A program made the translations under genes and the position numbers. From positions 164,116,223 to 164,180,222 of the forward strand of contig OX457058.1 in assembly GCA_949752795.1 (NCBI GenBank): a DNA stretch of 64,000 nucleotides, given 5' to 3'. Positions 33,758 through 46,309 of the stretch are shown here, one piece after another. The first letter of the stretch is position 1. Each line of letters begins with the position of its first letter. Source of the stretch: Hyperoodon ampullatus (lineage: Eukaryota > Chordata > Mammalia > Artiodactyla > Ziphiidae). The notes beneath the pieces are model-generated. The model searched no databases. It was given only the letters and a program-made list of their open reading frames with translations, and was not told where the DNA came from.

Positions 33758-33955
33758 TCATAGCACAGGGAAATCAGCTCGGTGTGTTGCAATGAAATAA
33801 AGGGGTGGGATAGGGAGAGTGGGAGGGAGGCTCAAGAAGGAGGAAACATGGAGATATATGTATGCATATGGCTGATTCACTTTGTTGTACAACAGAAACT
33901 AACACAGTATTGTGAAGGAATTGTACTCCAAAAAATATCTATTAAAAAAAATGAA

Positions 33956-35569
33956 AATTATCATTATCCAGATAGGACTACCATGAACTCAGAGAACTTA
34001 TGGATTTCCCTACTAGGTAAGTCTCCCAACTACTGATGAGCTAAATGGCTCATCAAAAACAGAGAAGAAGAAGAAAAAAAAAAAAAAAAACAGGTTTAAA
34101 ATGAAGGAAGCCAATAACAGGCTGCAAGAATAAGAATTGTAGCCTATGTTATTTCCTTCTTATTACCCTATTGGATCTGGTAAGGCTTCTCAAAAACTCA
34201 CCTTATCTTAATGTGGTCTTATGGCATTAATATTTTTTAACCAGAGATTCTACTTCCATTGCATTGAGAGTTAAGATGTATGGCATACATCCTTGGGTAA
34301 CGCTTAGAAGTCTTCACATGAATGAAAATTTTTTGTCGAAAATTTCTGAGTATTCCTCTGGGTTTCAGGGAAACTTGTGGCATCTTGCATGGCAAGTGCT
34401 GTGAGTTTTGCACCTCACCTTATAATAATCCTCATCAAATGACTGGAGACTTGACTCCAAATAGTTCCCTCCTTTAGCCTCTTCTGAATACTTCACCCAG
34501 AGTTGTCAACCCGTAACAATAGCAATAAAAGTAATTTGGCTACTCCCTAGGGCGCATATTTGTAGTAGATTCCAGTAATATAATGACAGAAACATTCTTT
34601 AAATACTAAAGGCCTGTCTTTTTATGCTTTTATAGGTTCTGTTATTGATTTGTTTATATTCCATTTTCTTGTTAATGGTTTAGAAATACAGTGTATAGTA
34701 TCTAACTCAGGATTATAATATTTAATTCATTTTTTTCTTTTATTTGTAGCAATATCTGGGATTTCTTAAGAAGAATAAGATGAGAATACAAGTAGTTTAT
34801 CTTCAGCAGTGATGAAGATGGATATTTACTAGAATGTGTAAATGGCAAACAGGGAAACTAAAATGTTGAGATAAACTAGGATTTAAGCCATTGCTTCAGA
34901 CAGGCTATAAAAGTGTTATTAGGGATTTGCTACAGAAACAAAAGGAAACTGCTGTTTCTAATTGTTTTCTTGGTTGAATCATCCAAAACTTTAATAAGCT
35001 ATGTACCTAAATGGGAGATGGATTTTGCAATTTTGGAATAACAGTATGTTTATATATCCATTTTGTACCTTCTTTGCAAATGAAAATATAGATCTGTCAT
35101 TTTTGGGCTTCAGATGGACACAAATTCTTACTCTCTTTACAAATTGATCCTTTTAAGAACCAGGTGGAACAGTCATGATAGTTGCATGGATGCATTTTCA
35201 ATTACTCAAGGATTTATAATATTAGAGGTCTGCAATATGTCTTACTTATCTTTTCATCCTTCACTGGTCTAACCACAATGCCTTAACCAAAGTTCAGGGA
35301 ATTTAACTGAATGCTCAGAGATGACTTCCCCTATTTGCTCAATTCTAAGATGCATGTATTTTCATATTTTAACATTTTAAAACTGAATTAACTATAATTA
35401 TTATAAGGTTTTCCCCCAAGGTATGTTAATAAATCAGTTGTCTTTTTGAATTGATAATGTCTCAGAATTGGAGAAGTACGTAATCTGGAACCACAAAAAT
35501 TCTCTCATTTTATTCTTTCAGACATCACTGTACAACCTCAGGACTGAGTTGAAACATTTGTCCTTTACA
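33956..35569. other. No gene recognised
   Basis: AT-rich. It contains an A-run at about 34074-34090 that could be an old retroposon tail, but the sequence before it is not identifiable. Confidence 0.4.
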
Positions 35570-35640
35570 ATCAATACAATTAATATTTATTGAGCCCTTT
35601 CCACCTGCCAGACACTGTGCCAGATTTGTTCTTGATTGAG
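35570..35640 (-). mobile_element. L2 3'-end fragment
   Basis: The phrase 'aatatttattgagcccttt' followed by 'ccagacactgtgccagat' is the reverse complement of the L2 3' end (gcctggcac..ctcaataaat). Short and diverged. Confidence 0.45.
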
Positions 35641-35839
35641 AATTTTCTCCTCTTCACTTTAACTGGAATATTGGGATGCGTAGGGGTTTTTGTTTTTTTA
35701 AGGTGAAAAACCACTTCTCATAGGATGAGTTTTTGTTGTATTTCTTTGTTCTTTTTTTTTTTTTTAAGAAAAAGAACATTCTCCAGAATTAACATACACT
35801 CAACCATTCAATGGTAGATCTCTTTGACTATTGATTTTT

Positions 35840-36042
35840 TTTTGGGGGGGGGGTACGCGGACCTCTCACTGTTGTAGCCTCTCCTGTTGTGGAGCACAGG
35901 CTCCGGACATGCAGGCTCAGTGGCCATGGCTCACGGGCCCAGCCGCTCTGCGGCATGTGGGATCTTCCCGGACCGGGGCACGAACCCGTGTCCCCTGCAT
36001 CGGCAGGTGGACTCTCAACCACTGCGCCACCAGGGAAGCCCC
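35840..36042 (-). mobile_element. CHR SINE, short form, with 15 bp TSD
   Basis: The minus strand reads 'gggcttccctggtggcgcag' through 'gagaggctacaacagtgag' to the tail. A perfect 15 bp duplication, TGACTATTGATTTTT, lies at 35825-35839 and 36043-36057. Between body and T-tract sits a run of ten G (35844-35853), where other copies have 'gc'. This short form is the abundant cetacean type. Confidence 0.96.
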
Positions 36043-36549
36043 TGACTATTGATTTTTGACAATCAGTCTGAATTCTCCGATGATTCAGTCCCAATGGTTT
36101 TTCAAAATGTGTACCAAGCTCAGCCAGAAAGCACACTCTGAAACTGCAGTGACACAGGCAGGTCTAAGTACACAGCAGAAAGGCAGGCATTCCTAGAGCT
36201 GGATACATGAAAAGAGAGGGCTCCTACATTTTTAAGTGGAGTGGACTGCCTGTCTACATCTCAGAGCACTGGGCTTTGTGGCATTCTGTGCTATCTCAAA
36301 TAGGAAGCAACCAATAGCCTTGAAACAGTCACTTAAAATAATCTGAAACATCTGCTTAGAAGCATTAGTACCTACCTTTCCCTGCCCACCGCCTTTAGAT
36401 TATGGATATTCTCTTAGTCTTACTGAACCTATATTAAATGTTAAAGAAAGAAAGGAGTAGAAAGTAAAATGATACACACATATCAAAAGGATGAACCTGA
36501 TTCCCTCACCAAGATGCTATTCCACCATGAGATTGCACTTGTAAGTTAT

Positions 36550-36790
36550 TGCTGTCAAATCAGGTGGCTATGGTTGGAACCCCAGCTGTACTACTTACTA
36601 ACTGTGATCATGGCAAGTTACTCCATTACTCACGTCTCTGCATCTCAGTTTTAACATGTAGAACACTGAACAACATTTTTTTTCATAGAGTTGTTGTCAA
36701 GATTAGAGAAGAGGAAGAGAAGAGGAAGCAAAGTGCTTCACGAGATCGCGACATAGCACATGCTCAATAAACAAATCACTTGTGGTTGCT
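36550..36790 (+). mobile_element. MIR SINE
   Basis: Recognisable 'gtactacttactaactgtga', 'catggcaagttactcc', 'gagttgttgtcaagatta' and 'cacatgctcaataaacaa' in MIR order. Confidence 0.75.
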
Positions 36791-37384
36791 GTTTTTATTG
36801 TTGCGTTATAGTTAATTGATCTCTTTCTACCAAATGTCTTGTCAGTAAGTTGCCATCCAAAAGGAGCTCTAATTAAAAACTCAACCAATAGAAGAGTGAT
36901 TTTCTTTAGTTGATTGCAAGAATTAAATTGTCACAAATCTCTATACACAGAAAGAAGAAAATATTTTGTGTTGGAGGCAACAATGAGCTTAACTTTTGTT
37001 CAATCTGGGATGCAAGTGGTGAGTAAAGGAGATGACAACCCCAGGTCAAGGTCAGAATGGCTCAAGATGGGGGAAGCTAACGATATGGTTTCTTTCAACT
37101 GCACTCACTGCCCTAAGAAACCAGCAGGCATGTCAAGCTAAGAGCGTAACAAAGAAATGCCTTAGGGTTTGCTTTACCCTGAAGCACAAACCAGAGCAAG
37201 ACAAAAGGAGTGAAACATTTTGCCCTGAAAATGAAAGAATCTTCGGTTTCCTTTCTTTTTTTTAAGAGAAATATTGTGGGTTTCGTATGCCCACCCAATA
37301 ATCAGCTTCATTATTCTTTTCCTTAGTACAAGGTACTTTGAGGTTGTCTTGCATCCTATCATCACTCTTTCAGGTGAAATTTCA
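36791..37384. other. No gene recognised
   Basis: Several short overlapping frames exist on both strands but without domains. No repeat is recognised. Confidence 0.4.
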
Positions 37385-37495
37385 TCATTCATTCATTTGG
37401 ACAATGTTCATTGCTCTCAGACAATGTGCCAAGAACTTCTCTAGAGGCTGGGGATAAATAGACAAGTTGGACATGCCCTCTAACTTCCAGAACCA
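37385..37495 (-). mobile_element. L2 3'-end fragment
   Basis: 'ttcattcatttggacaatg', 'gacaatgtgccaagaact' and 'gaggctggggataaata' follow the inverted L2 3' consensus. A run of 20 A (37520-37539) follows, between this fragment and the SINE. Confidence 0.5.
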
Positions 37496-37550
37496 ACCTC
37501 TCAGACTTGTTAGTCATGTAAAAAAAAAAAAAAAAAAAAGAATGCACTTC

Positions 37551-37770
37551 GGGCTTCCCTGGTGGTGCAGTGGTTGAGAATCCGCCTGCCGATGCAGGGG
37601 ACACGGGTTCATGCCCCGGTCCAGGAAGATCCCACATGCCGCGGAGTGGCTGGGCCCGTGAGCCATGGCCGCTGAGCCTGCGCGTTCAGAGCCTGTGCTC
37701 CACAACGGGAGAGGCATAACAGTGAGAGGCCTGCGTACCGCAAAAAGTAAGTAAATAAATAAATAAATAA
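37551..37770 (+). mobile_element. CHR SINE, short form
   Basis: Full short-form body from GGGCTTCCCTGGTGG to 'gcctgcgtaccgc', then a (TAAA)n-rich tail. The B-box-like GGTTCATGCCC carries one change from GGTTCGAGCCC. TSD not resolved. Confidence 0.95.
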
Positions 37771-39304
37771 TAAAAAAGTTACCTGACTTACTGAAGAAGT
37801 TCCAAGGCCAGGGAATATATAGCCATTTTACATTGCTGAAAGAAACCCAAACTGTTTACTGTTAAGATGCTTTTATATATTTTTAAGATAGAATCACTTT
37901 CCCATCAGAGTAATGACTTCATTAGAGTAAAAGAAATCATACCTACTTGAGGTTAAATTGAATTTGTTTTCTGTAATAATTATGAATTATTAGTTTTTAT
38001 TTTTCCAGCTGTATGAAATGAAACTAACTAACTCTTACAGGATTCTTAAGTCTCTATTGGATATATCTCCCTTAATAACTTACTAAAGATGCTGTAAAAT
38101 TATTTTCAAGTGGAAGGTCCTCTTCCAAAATTCAGGGGCTGTAATTTCCAAATTCCTAAAGTTGAGGATAGTGAGAAACAAGAAGACAGGTTTGGCAGTG
38201 TTATTGAAGCAATACGGAAAGAAAAAAAATTGAAACTTAAAGGTAAAAATCAGTTAAGGATAGTTTTAGAAACCCAAAGTTTCATTAACTTTAAAGGAAT
38301 CACTAATATTTAACATTATTAAAGCAAATAAGGAATTGACATCTCAAATATCCAACCTCTGGGTACATGATCTTAGATTTAGCTGACAAAATATTTCTTC
38401 AATTTCTAATGAAGAGTATATGTTTTGTTGTCTTTTTGGTTCCCTTTGTTAATTTAAAATATTCAGACTCAATTTATGACAGTTGTCAACGAATTAGAGT
38501 TCTGGTATTAAAAGTTTATGAATCCACTTAACTTATGTTGGATTTGTGGAAGAAAGTTTTCTGAATGATGTTGATGTTTCTGCAACTTCCTTGAGTCATT
38601 AAAACTCAGAGTAAACACCAGGATGATTTATGTAAAGGCAAACAAAGGAAAACATTTTCTTAATGACACCCCAAAACCTTATCCAGTTGAAATTTTGTTT
38701 AAGATTAAATAATGGATGCTTTATTTAGATTAATTAACAAGAAGATCACAGTAGTCAATAGGTAACTGAAAGACACCATCTGTTCCCTTTTCCAGTTGTG
38801 TCTATGAGCTTTGCATTGGTGTACCAGGGAACACAGGAGAATTAATTAGGCAGCAAATGAAATCTTCTCACAGATGGCACCCATTTGCTTCTCACAAATG
38901 CATACCAGCAAATTTGTGTGCTTTTGCTTTAATCTTGCTGACCTCCTTGAAAGTTTTGAAGGATCGCTGGACTCTGACCACCAGTTGCTTATTTGGAAAA
39001 AGTACAAAAATGGAGAAAATTCGTGTGGAGCTTATTATTGAAAGAAAATGCCTGGTTAGAAATAACATCATGAGATCTTCATGAAAGCTTGAAATCTCAC
39101 TTTGATAAGAGTTTAAATCAAGTGTTTGTTTCTAATCCCAAGATTGTTGTTGTTTGTCTTTCTTTTTTATTGTGTGACTTTTAGTGTATCCTAAGAATTC
39201 TGTACACTAAATTCTCTAATCTCTTTGCATATCTATACAGAGATCTGAATTGTTTTATAAAAGCTGTCCTCCAAAGCTTGTGGTGATATAATTTAGAAAT
39301 CACA
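37771..39304. other. No gene recognised
   Basis: AT-rich, with only small open frames (38110-38313, 38857-39084) lacking domains or signals. Confidence 0.45.
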
Positions 39305-39502
39305 TTTTTTAACATCTTTATTGGAGTATAATTACTTTACAGTGGTGTGTTAGTTTCTGCTTTATAACAAAATGAATCAGCTATATGTATACTTATATCC
39401 CCATATCTCCTCCCTCTTGCATCTCCCTCCCACCCTCCCTATCCCACCCCTCTAGGTGGTCACAAAGCACCCAACTGATCACCCTGTGCTATGCAGCTGC
39501 TT
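39305..39502 (-). mobile_element. 5'-truncated L1 3' end
   Basis: Inverted L1 3' UTR: 'taacatctttattggagta', 'ttagtttctgctttataac', the C-run complement of the G-quadruplex tract (about 39421-39450) and 'gctatgcagctgctt' at the break. Confidence 0.93.
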
Positions 39503-39544
39503 AAATTGATATTCTTATCTCTTTCTCCATAATGGTAACATCTA

Positions 39545-39835
39545 TGGTTTGCTTATTTACTATTGTATTGAGCACAGAGCCTGAAACATATAAGAGCTCA
39601 ATAAATATGTGTTGCTTGGATGATGACTAAATAAATAATATAATCTGCTGATCAGTTTTTATGTTAATGAGTCAGCTGTGTTGAGATTATATAAGCTTCT
39701 GACCATTGCCTCCTTCTCTAGATTTTAAGGAGAGCCCTTGAATGTAAGAAGCACATTTTATTTTTGTTTTTATTCTAAGTGCCTTATACATAGGAAATAC
39801 ATAATAACCATTGGTTAAATAATGGCGATTTTCAA
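39545..39835 (+). mobile_element. L2 3'-end remnant
   Basis: Two consecutive L2-like tails: 'gagctcaataaatatgtg' and, further on, 'gagcccttgaatgtaagaag' with 'tgccttatacataggaaata'. Diverged. Confidence 0.45.
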
Positions 39836-40849
39836 CAAACATAACTGACCAAATGATAACAGGCATACAACAACAGGTTTCACAGTAGAAAATGAGAAAA
39901 AAAAGAAAGCTTGTGGCATCTCAAGACTTTATATGAGGTCCGAATGCACACTTATATGTATATGCGTGTACTGATTGCATTAATACATTAATATTTTAAT
40001 AGATGAGCATGTAGGCCAATATATGTACTGCTTTGTTCTCTGGTTCTTTTGCCAACTGAACAAGTTGAAATCAGGAATACTTGCCTGAATAGGTATCATT
40101 ATGATTCTGAAAAAAATAAATAAATAAAACAGCTTTGCTACACTGTGCCATTGTGTACCCTCAAAAAAAAAAAAAAAAAACCCAAACAATTATTGTGTAC
40201 CTGTCTCCTTATAATGGCCTTTTTAAGAAGAAGCAATGTTAACTTATTTACCTTTAAATATCCAGTTCCAGGTTTAGCGTAACCATATATTTTACAAAAT
40301 AAACATTAGAGAGAGAAGTAAACTGGATTACTATAGAGAAAGGCTTTCCTTAGGTAACCAATTTAAAGATGGGATGACCATTGGAAAATACAATATTATG
40401 TTTTCCTTGATTACAAAATGTAAGACCTATTTGGTAAAGAGCAAAACCAGCATTCAATGATTTGTGAATGGATTTAGCTACATATATCCTATGGTAGCAT
40501 TATTATAATAATAAGTGCTTGTAAGCAACTGAAGTAATCAACATTATATCATGGTTACAAATAAACTATATAATCCATATAATGATATATAACTTAATAA
40601 ATAAGTAAATATATATTGTTATAAATATATGTTTATGAGATGTCGATTAGTGTAAAAATGCCATTTATAAAACTATAGAGAGCATAATCTTTTCGCTCCA
40701 AAATATATAGTAACAAAAATATCTATAAGACTATACACAAAATTATTAAATAGTAATTACCTCTGATTATCTTTTTTTTTAATATTTCTACAATTAACAT
40801 GTTTTGTTGTGTAATTAAATGCAATTATGTTAAAGACAAAATGCAGCAT
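39836..40849. other. No gene recognised
   Basis: Very AT-rich. An 18-A run at 40161-40178 resembles an old retroposon tail, but nothing identifiable precedes it. Confidence 0.4.
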
Positions 40850-41480
40850 TTTTTAGAGCAGATTTGAAGTATCCTGAAAAGTACATAGAAGAATATTGAA
40901 AACCATCCCTAATATAATTACCCAGAGATAAACACCATAACATGTCATACACATACCTCCAATCTTTCTATTGTTAAATATATATAAACATATATATATA
41001 TATATATATATTTTCTTTTTTGTTTCTGTACGCGGGCCTCTCACTGTTGTGACCTCTCCCATTGCGGAGCACAGGCTCCGAACGCACAGGCTCAGCGGCC
41101 ATGGCTCACGGGCCCATCCGCTCTGCGGCATGTGGGATCTTCCCAGACCGGGGCACGAATCCGTGTACCCTGCATCGGCAGGCAGACTCTCAACCACTGC
41201 ACCACCAGGGAAGCCCTATATTTTTTAACACAGTGAAATAATACATTGTCCCAGATTATATATGCTTTATAAAAATTATATCTCAAAGAATGTCTCAAAG
41301 TGTAAGACTTTTTGAAAACATGATTTTTACTGACTGCGTGGTATTTTACATCATTTTATAAATCCTTAAGTAACTCTAGGGTTAGACATTTTGATTGCTT
41401 CCAGGTTTCCACTACCATAAAAAATATTAAAATGAGCCTCCTTATAGATATTTCATTGCTGATGTTTTCTCAAAATAAGT
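40850..41480 (+). mobile_element. Ancient interspersed repeat, split by a SINE
   Basis: 'gtacatagaagaatattga', 'acccagagataaacacc', then after the SINE 'agacattttgattgcttcc' and 'aaaatattaaaatgagcct' follow an old mammalian repeat. A related copy lies at about 41940-42180 ('tgttgcatagtattttaat', 'gagcatttaggatgcttct'). I cannot name the family with certainty. Confidence 0.4.
41013..41216 (-). mobile_element. CHR SINE, short form
   Basis: Inverted short-form CHR from 'gtacgcgggcctctcactg' to 'accagggaagccc'. It sits next to a (TA)n tract (40989-41011). An 8 bp duplication TATATTTT (41007-41014 and 41217-41224) is plausible but low-complexity. Confidence 0.95.
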
Positions 41481-41768
41481 ATCCAGGAGAGGTTCTGTTA
41501 GCTTAAAGAATAAGTATGAGGATTTAGATACATGTTATCAAATCATTCAACAGAAAACTTACAGCACAGAGCAGGAAAGCAGGAGAGTGCATATTCCTCT
41601 GCACTATAAGAAAAAATAAATTCCTTAAAAAGATTTCTATGTAAAAAATACCTTGACTTGATTTAAAAGAAATTATGAACTTAGTGAGACTTTCACCCAT
41701 TTCATAAACCCAGTCTGTAACCACTGTCAAAACTTTCTTAAGCATTTATCCAGTAATTTTCCATGTAA

Positions 41769-41880
41769 ATGATGCATATATGTATATTGCATAGACATGA
41801 ATGTGCACATGCATATATATGTGTGCATATGTGCATATATGTTTATATACATATACACACAAACATATATACTATTACAT
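41769..41880 (+). repeat. Alternating purine-pyrimidine tract
   Basis: Degenerate (TA/TG/CA)n with units such as 'catatatgtgtgcatatgtg'. It gives rise to spurious His/Ile/Tyr-rich frames. Confidence 0.8.
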
Positions 41881-42180
41881 ATGTCTGTGTGCATGTCTGT
41901 GTTCCTTTTCCCAAAGAGAAGTATGTTTCCTCTTATTCTGAACTTTTCCTCTCAGTTAATAATATATGTTGCCTATCTTCCTATATCAGCATGTGAATCT
42001 ATCTCATTCTTCAATGATTTTCTAATGTTGCATAGTATTTTAATCTTTTTTATGCTATAAAATATTTCATGATATGGGTATACATTATTTAACAGTTTCT
42101 TATGTATGAGCATTTAGGATGCTTCTAGAAATCATTTTTTATATATATAATAAAATATACAAAAAAGGAGGCCCTGATTA

Positions 42181-43044
42181 TTTTACTTGACTTGGCAATG
42201 GAAAGTGTTCAACTTGGTCGTTGAATTCTTTCGTGTGTGCTTTAATTGCCTGTTCTTGTATATATCTATTTTTATTAAATTATTAATCCTTTCCTCAAAT
42301 TTATGAGTTGCTTCTATACTTAGAATAACTTTTTGACATGTAACTAAAATATATTTTGTCATTCCTGTTTTTTGTTTTTTAATTTTTATTTTTCCAAACA
42401 TATTAATCTTTTCCACTAAAATTTTTGTTTTTTATTACACTTATAAAACCTTCTCTACCCAAATTATTTGTCATCTACATTTTCTTGAAGTTCTATTATA
42501 AATGACTTAAACAATTAATTAGTTTTGTTTGTAAAGCCACTTTCTGAGACTTCCATATCATAATATAGCAAAAATTTGAACTGAAAAAAATGGTAGATTT
42601 CATGTTATAAAATAGGCCACAGATATAGTGCCATTTCTCTGCTGTGCATTGAGAAGAGTTGCTCTAATCTATTTTTCATTGCTGATGTTAAAAAAAGTGG
42701 GGGATGTAGTCATTGAAAGTGTCATGTAATTTTTAATGGGGTAGCCTATTGTCATGTCTAAATGCCTGCTGAAGTGATTACATTCTGCTTATAAGCAGTA
42801 GCAGTATAATTTCAATTAGAATGGCATCAAATGGACTGATATAAACCTGAGGGTTTGAAACCCACTCAGGCCACTAGAAGATAAATGAGACATGTGACTG
42901 GAGATAAGCTCAGAGGTAAAATTAATTTTTAGGCTGTTTCTAATGACCGAAAGCCAATGGCCTATTTTCAAGATGGACAGATATGAGAAAGAAGGAAAGG
43001 GAAGGGGTGGGGAGAAGAAAAGGAAATGATAGAATATACAAAAT
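42181..43044. other. No gene recognised
   Basis: AT-rich, no repeat or gene signal that I can support. Confidence 0.4.
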
Positions 43045-43275
43045 ATAATAGCAAGATTTATAAGGTCTATTCCATGCCAGGCACTGTTCTGAGTGCTTTA
43101 AACTGAATTTCCATAACAACCCATCCCCATGATACAGATGAGGAAAAGACTACGATATGATAAGTGATCAGAAAGATGAAATGATTACCCAGCTCACAGA
43201 GTCATTAAGGGGCAGAGGTGACATTTGACCCCAAGCATTCAAACTTTAGTGTCTGTCACCCTCCATTAAGCTATA
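43045..43275 (-). mobile_element. MIR SINE
   Basis: Inverted MIR: 'atgccaggcactgttctgag', 'gatgaggaaaagactac', 'gattacccagctcacagagt' and 'gaccccaagcattcaaac'. Confidence 0.75.
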
Positions 43276-43384
43276 TTTTCTCAAAAGCCCCATTTCTTCT
43301 CATTCTGAATAGCATCCTCAGAAAGAAGTTCTTGGCAGTTGGTTTTTAATTTTCCAATCTCCTCCTTGTTTACTATATTCCCTA

Positions 43385-43465
43385 TTCAATAATTAAATGA
43401 GTTCATATTTATAAAGTGCTTAAAACAATGGTTGGCACATAGTAAGCAGCATATAAATGTTATTA
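43385..43465 (+). mobile_element. MIR tail fragment
   Basis: 'aaatgagttcatatttataa', 'ggttggcacatagtaagcag' and 'aaatgttattatt' are the last third of MIR. Confidence 0.7.
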
Positions 43466-43474
43466 TTGAATAAA

Positions 43475-43840
43475 ATAAAGAAGCTCAATTATCTTTATTG
43501 AATATTTATTGTGTTGCAGGCACTCTGCCAGATGCTGGAAATACAAAGTTGAACAAAGGATATAAAATCCCCATTCCCTTTGACCTACAGTCAAGTAGAG
43601 AAAAAAAGACATTTAAAGTAAAATTTCACAAATTTCATAGCTCTTGTGAAAAGTGCCATATAAAGAAGTATTGTACATCTTGAGGGCAGTTAGGTTAAGA
43701 TCTAGCTCACACAAGATCCTAAGGTGCTGACAATTGATCTGAAGACCAAGAGATGATAAGAAGGTAGGCAAAAAGAAAGTTGGGGTGAGAGCCTTCTAGG
43801 AAGAGGGAAACTCAAGTGCAAGGGCCCTGAGGCAGAAGGA
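43475..43840 (-). mobile_element. L2 3' region
   Basis: 'tgaatatttattgtgttgca', 'gccagatgctggaaatac' and 'caagggccctgaggcagaag' match the inverted L2-type consensus. Confidence 0.55.
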
Positions 43841-43929
43841 AGACTGGCCACCTGGGAGGTCTTAGAAGAGGGCCACTATCTTCAATTCATATTGAGCAAA
43901 AACAAAGGGGGCATCCAGGCAAACTTCAG

Positions 43930-44990
43930 GTGGGACCTCAACTTTCCACTGGCCCTGTCTCAGCACACACCTTAACTTTTATTTCAGCTCACATCTCTAT
44001 AATACCTACTGCTGTGGACCACTCATTCCCTTTCTCATCAGCCTTCCTTGCCACGGCTCTTTCCTGGTGTTCTAGGTGGAATTCTAAGCACACTTTCTCT
44101 CCTTTTACATGTTGGGCATCCCAAGGTTCCATCTCAACCCCTTTCTCTTACACTATAGACATGACCCAGATGAGCTCATCCACTGTTAAAACTTCACTGC
44201 CGTCTGTTTCCTGGTGACACCTATATCTGCACACACAGTTTGATTTTCTGCACTGAATTCAGAAGCTATATATTTGTATATGCAGTTCCCTAATGCATGG
44301 TATCCCTGTGTGTCTCCTGAACATGTGCATGTCAGTACGTGCAAACCTGAACTCCTCCATCCCCTGCCAGGCTTTCTCCTGTCTGTGTTTCAGTTTTTAG
44401 TTAGTGACACCACTGTTTATCAGTTGCCTAAGCCAAACACCTAGAAACTATCTCTCACTTCTTTCTCTCCTGTATGTTTAATCAGTCACCAAATACTATC
44501 GCCTCTACTTTCTTCATATTCCCGGAACCTCTTAACTTCTGTCTAGGCCCATTAGCTCAAGTTCTACTTATTTTTTTGCCAGTGTTGTGTACTGGCCATC
44601 TAAATGCTTTCCCTGTCACCGGCTTTGTATCTAATGATTCGTCTCTCATATCATTGCTGGGATGATCTTTCAGACCTGTAATGTGCTCACATATTCCCTC
44701 CCTCTTTAAAAATCCTTTTGTGACTGAATTGCCTGCAAAATCAAATCAGAACATAAGGTCTCCATGATGTAAGTTCCATGTGTAATGCTCTGTTCTGACC
44801 ACTCTTCCCCTTTATGTTGATTCTCATCTCATGCAAAACTTCTTGTTGGTTCTGAACCCAGTCATGACCTTCCTCCTCCAGTCTTTTGTAAATGTTTCCC
44901 TCTGCACTTTTTCTTAATACTCCCCAGGCTAATCCCTTCTGTCTCAACAAACCTGTTGTGATCCAATCCTGGGACAGGACTTTATTCTTC
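43930..44990 (+). mobile_element. L2-like remnants
   Basis: A 1 kb pyrimidine-rich stretch with ordered phrases of the ancient LINE-2-type consensus: 'aacctgaactcctccatccc', 'atcagtcaccaaatactatc', 'gatctttcagacctgtaa', 'ccactcttccc'. The short open frames (43930-44217, 44474-44665) belong to this decayed element. Confidence 0.5.
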
Positions 44991-45599
44991 ACTTGAGGCA
45001 CAGGAATCTCCTCTCTAACAGGGCTGCCATGATGATGCTTTGGTCCCCAGGTATCGACATCAACGGTAACCCAGATCCTACAGTCCTGAAGAGACTGTGT
45101 GCTTCCCTCCCACAGTGCACCAATGTAAGTGGTAAGAGTTGTCCTTGGGGAAGGACTGAGAAATCATGTTCACTTGTCATCGTGTTGCAGGATCCTTTCT
45201 CCTGGATACTGGCTTCTCCTTTAGTCAATGGGTTCTGAGTTGGAAAGCTGTCTCAGATCAAACACACTGGAAAAGTGTGAAACATACAGATCTAGCTTCT
45301 ATGCATATATTACCTCTAATAGTTAAAAAAAACAGGCAGTATTATTAACACTTTACAAATAAGAAAAGCAAGGCTCAGTGAGCTTATATAATATGCCAGT
45401 GTAATGAAGCATACAGACTGTGCCACTGTTGGAAAGAAGGTCTGCCTTAGAGGGCAGCTCATTCCCCTGCCACAAACCAATGCAGGCTCCATACAAACAA
45501 CATAATCTGACTTAAAAGTACCTTTACCTTTAGGTGTTCTTTCATATTCCCTAGAGATCTAAACCTGTCCCCTTTATATCAGCATAGTAAGACTGTTTT

Positions 45600-45800
45600 G
45601 GTTCAATTCCTGCTTAATTCCTAATTAGTTTTATATCTTAGAGTAAATCATCTTTCTATAGATGAGTTTTACTTATAAAATATTAATATCAGTAGTGCTT
45701 ATATGATAGAGTTGGTGTGAAGATTAAATGAGATAAAGTATATAAAGGGTTTAACAGGATATGGGGCATGTAATAACCTCATTACATGTTAGCTATCATC
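45600..45800 (+). mobile_element. MIR SINE, diverged
   Basis: 'gttcaattcctgcttaat', 'tgtgaagattaaatgagata' and 'acatgttagctatc' are in MIR order. An opposite-strand MIR-like scrap lies at about 45340-45410. Confidence 0.5.
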
Positions 45801-46309
45801 AATGTCACCAAATTATTTTTGTTGTTATTACTAATTGAATAAAATACGTAAAGCAATGAACACAATATCTTGAACAAAAGTATTATCTATTGTTATATGG
45901 TTTTAATATTAGTAACACCATTAATAATATAATTATTATTCATGTTTGGGGAATATATAAATGCATCAAGGTAGCACCTGTCCTACCCTGTTTTCAAAAT
46001 TTTTTCATATTTAACAGTGATCTCAGGTATAGGGCAACTCTATATACATTGTTGAAACCTGAATGTGTTTCTAAAAAACATATACTTTGTGTTTCCCAAT
46101 ATCTTAATTGTTAGAAGATCATCACTGTGCTGCTGTGAAAATCCTTGACACCACTCTCAGATGTGGCCTCAAGTCTGAATGTCTACGCACACCTGAGTCA
46201 AATTACCTCAGAACTCAGGTACCTTCGTTCAAGTTCCTAAACTGGGAATAGTCTAACCCATCACCCCAATTCACTGATGTGAAAGCAAAATCAGACATCC
46301 ATTTTAGAA

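Larger units (their letters stand above)
28427..33955 (+). mobile_element. L1-C: near full-length, degenerate LINE-1 with 3' internal deletion
   Basis: 5' UTR about 28427-29516, ORF1 remnant 29517-30415, ORF2 remnant 30475-33757, then a sudden jump into the 3' UTR (33760, 'tagcacagggaaatcagctc') and an A-rich end with 'caacagaaactaacacagta'. Relative to L1-B about 700 bases covering the ORF2 C-terminus and the first half of the 3' UTR are missing. The 5' UTR is of a different type from L1-B. A 6-7 bp possible TSD (AATGAA) is too weak to rely on. Confidence 0.93.

Noticed and set aside
37520..37539. Run of 20 A as the tail of a processed pseudogene
   Set aside because: The sequence before it is an L2-like fragment and unassigned DNA; no gene match or TSD could be seen.
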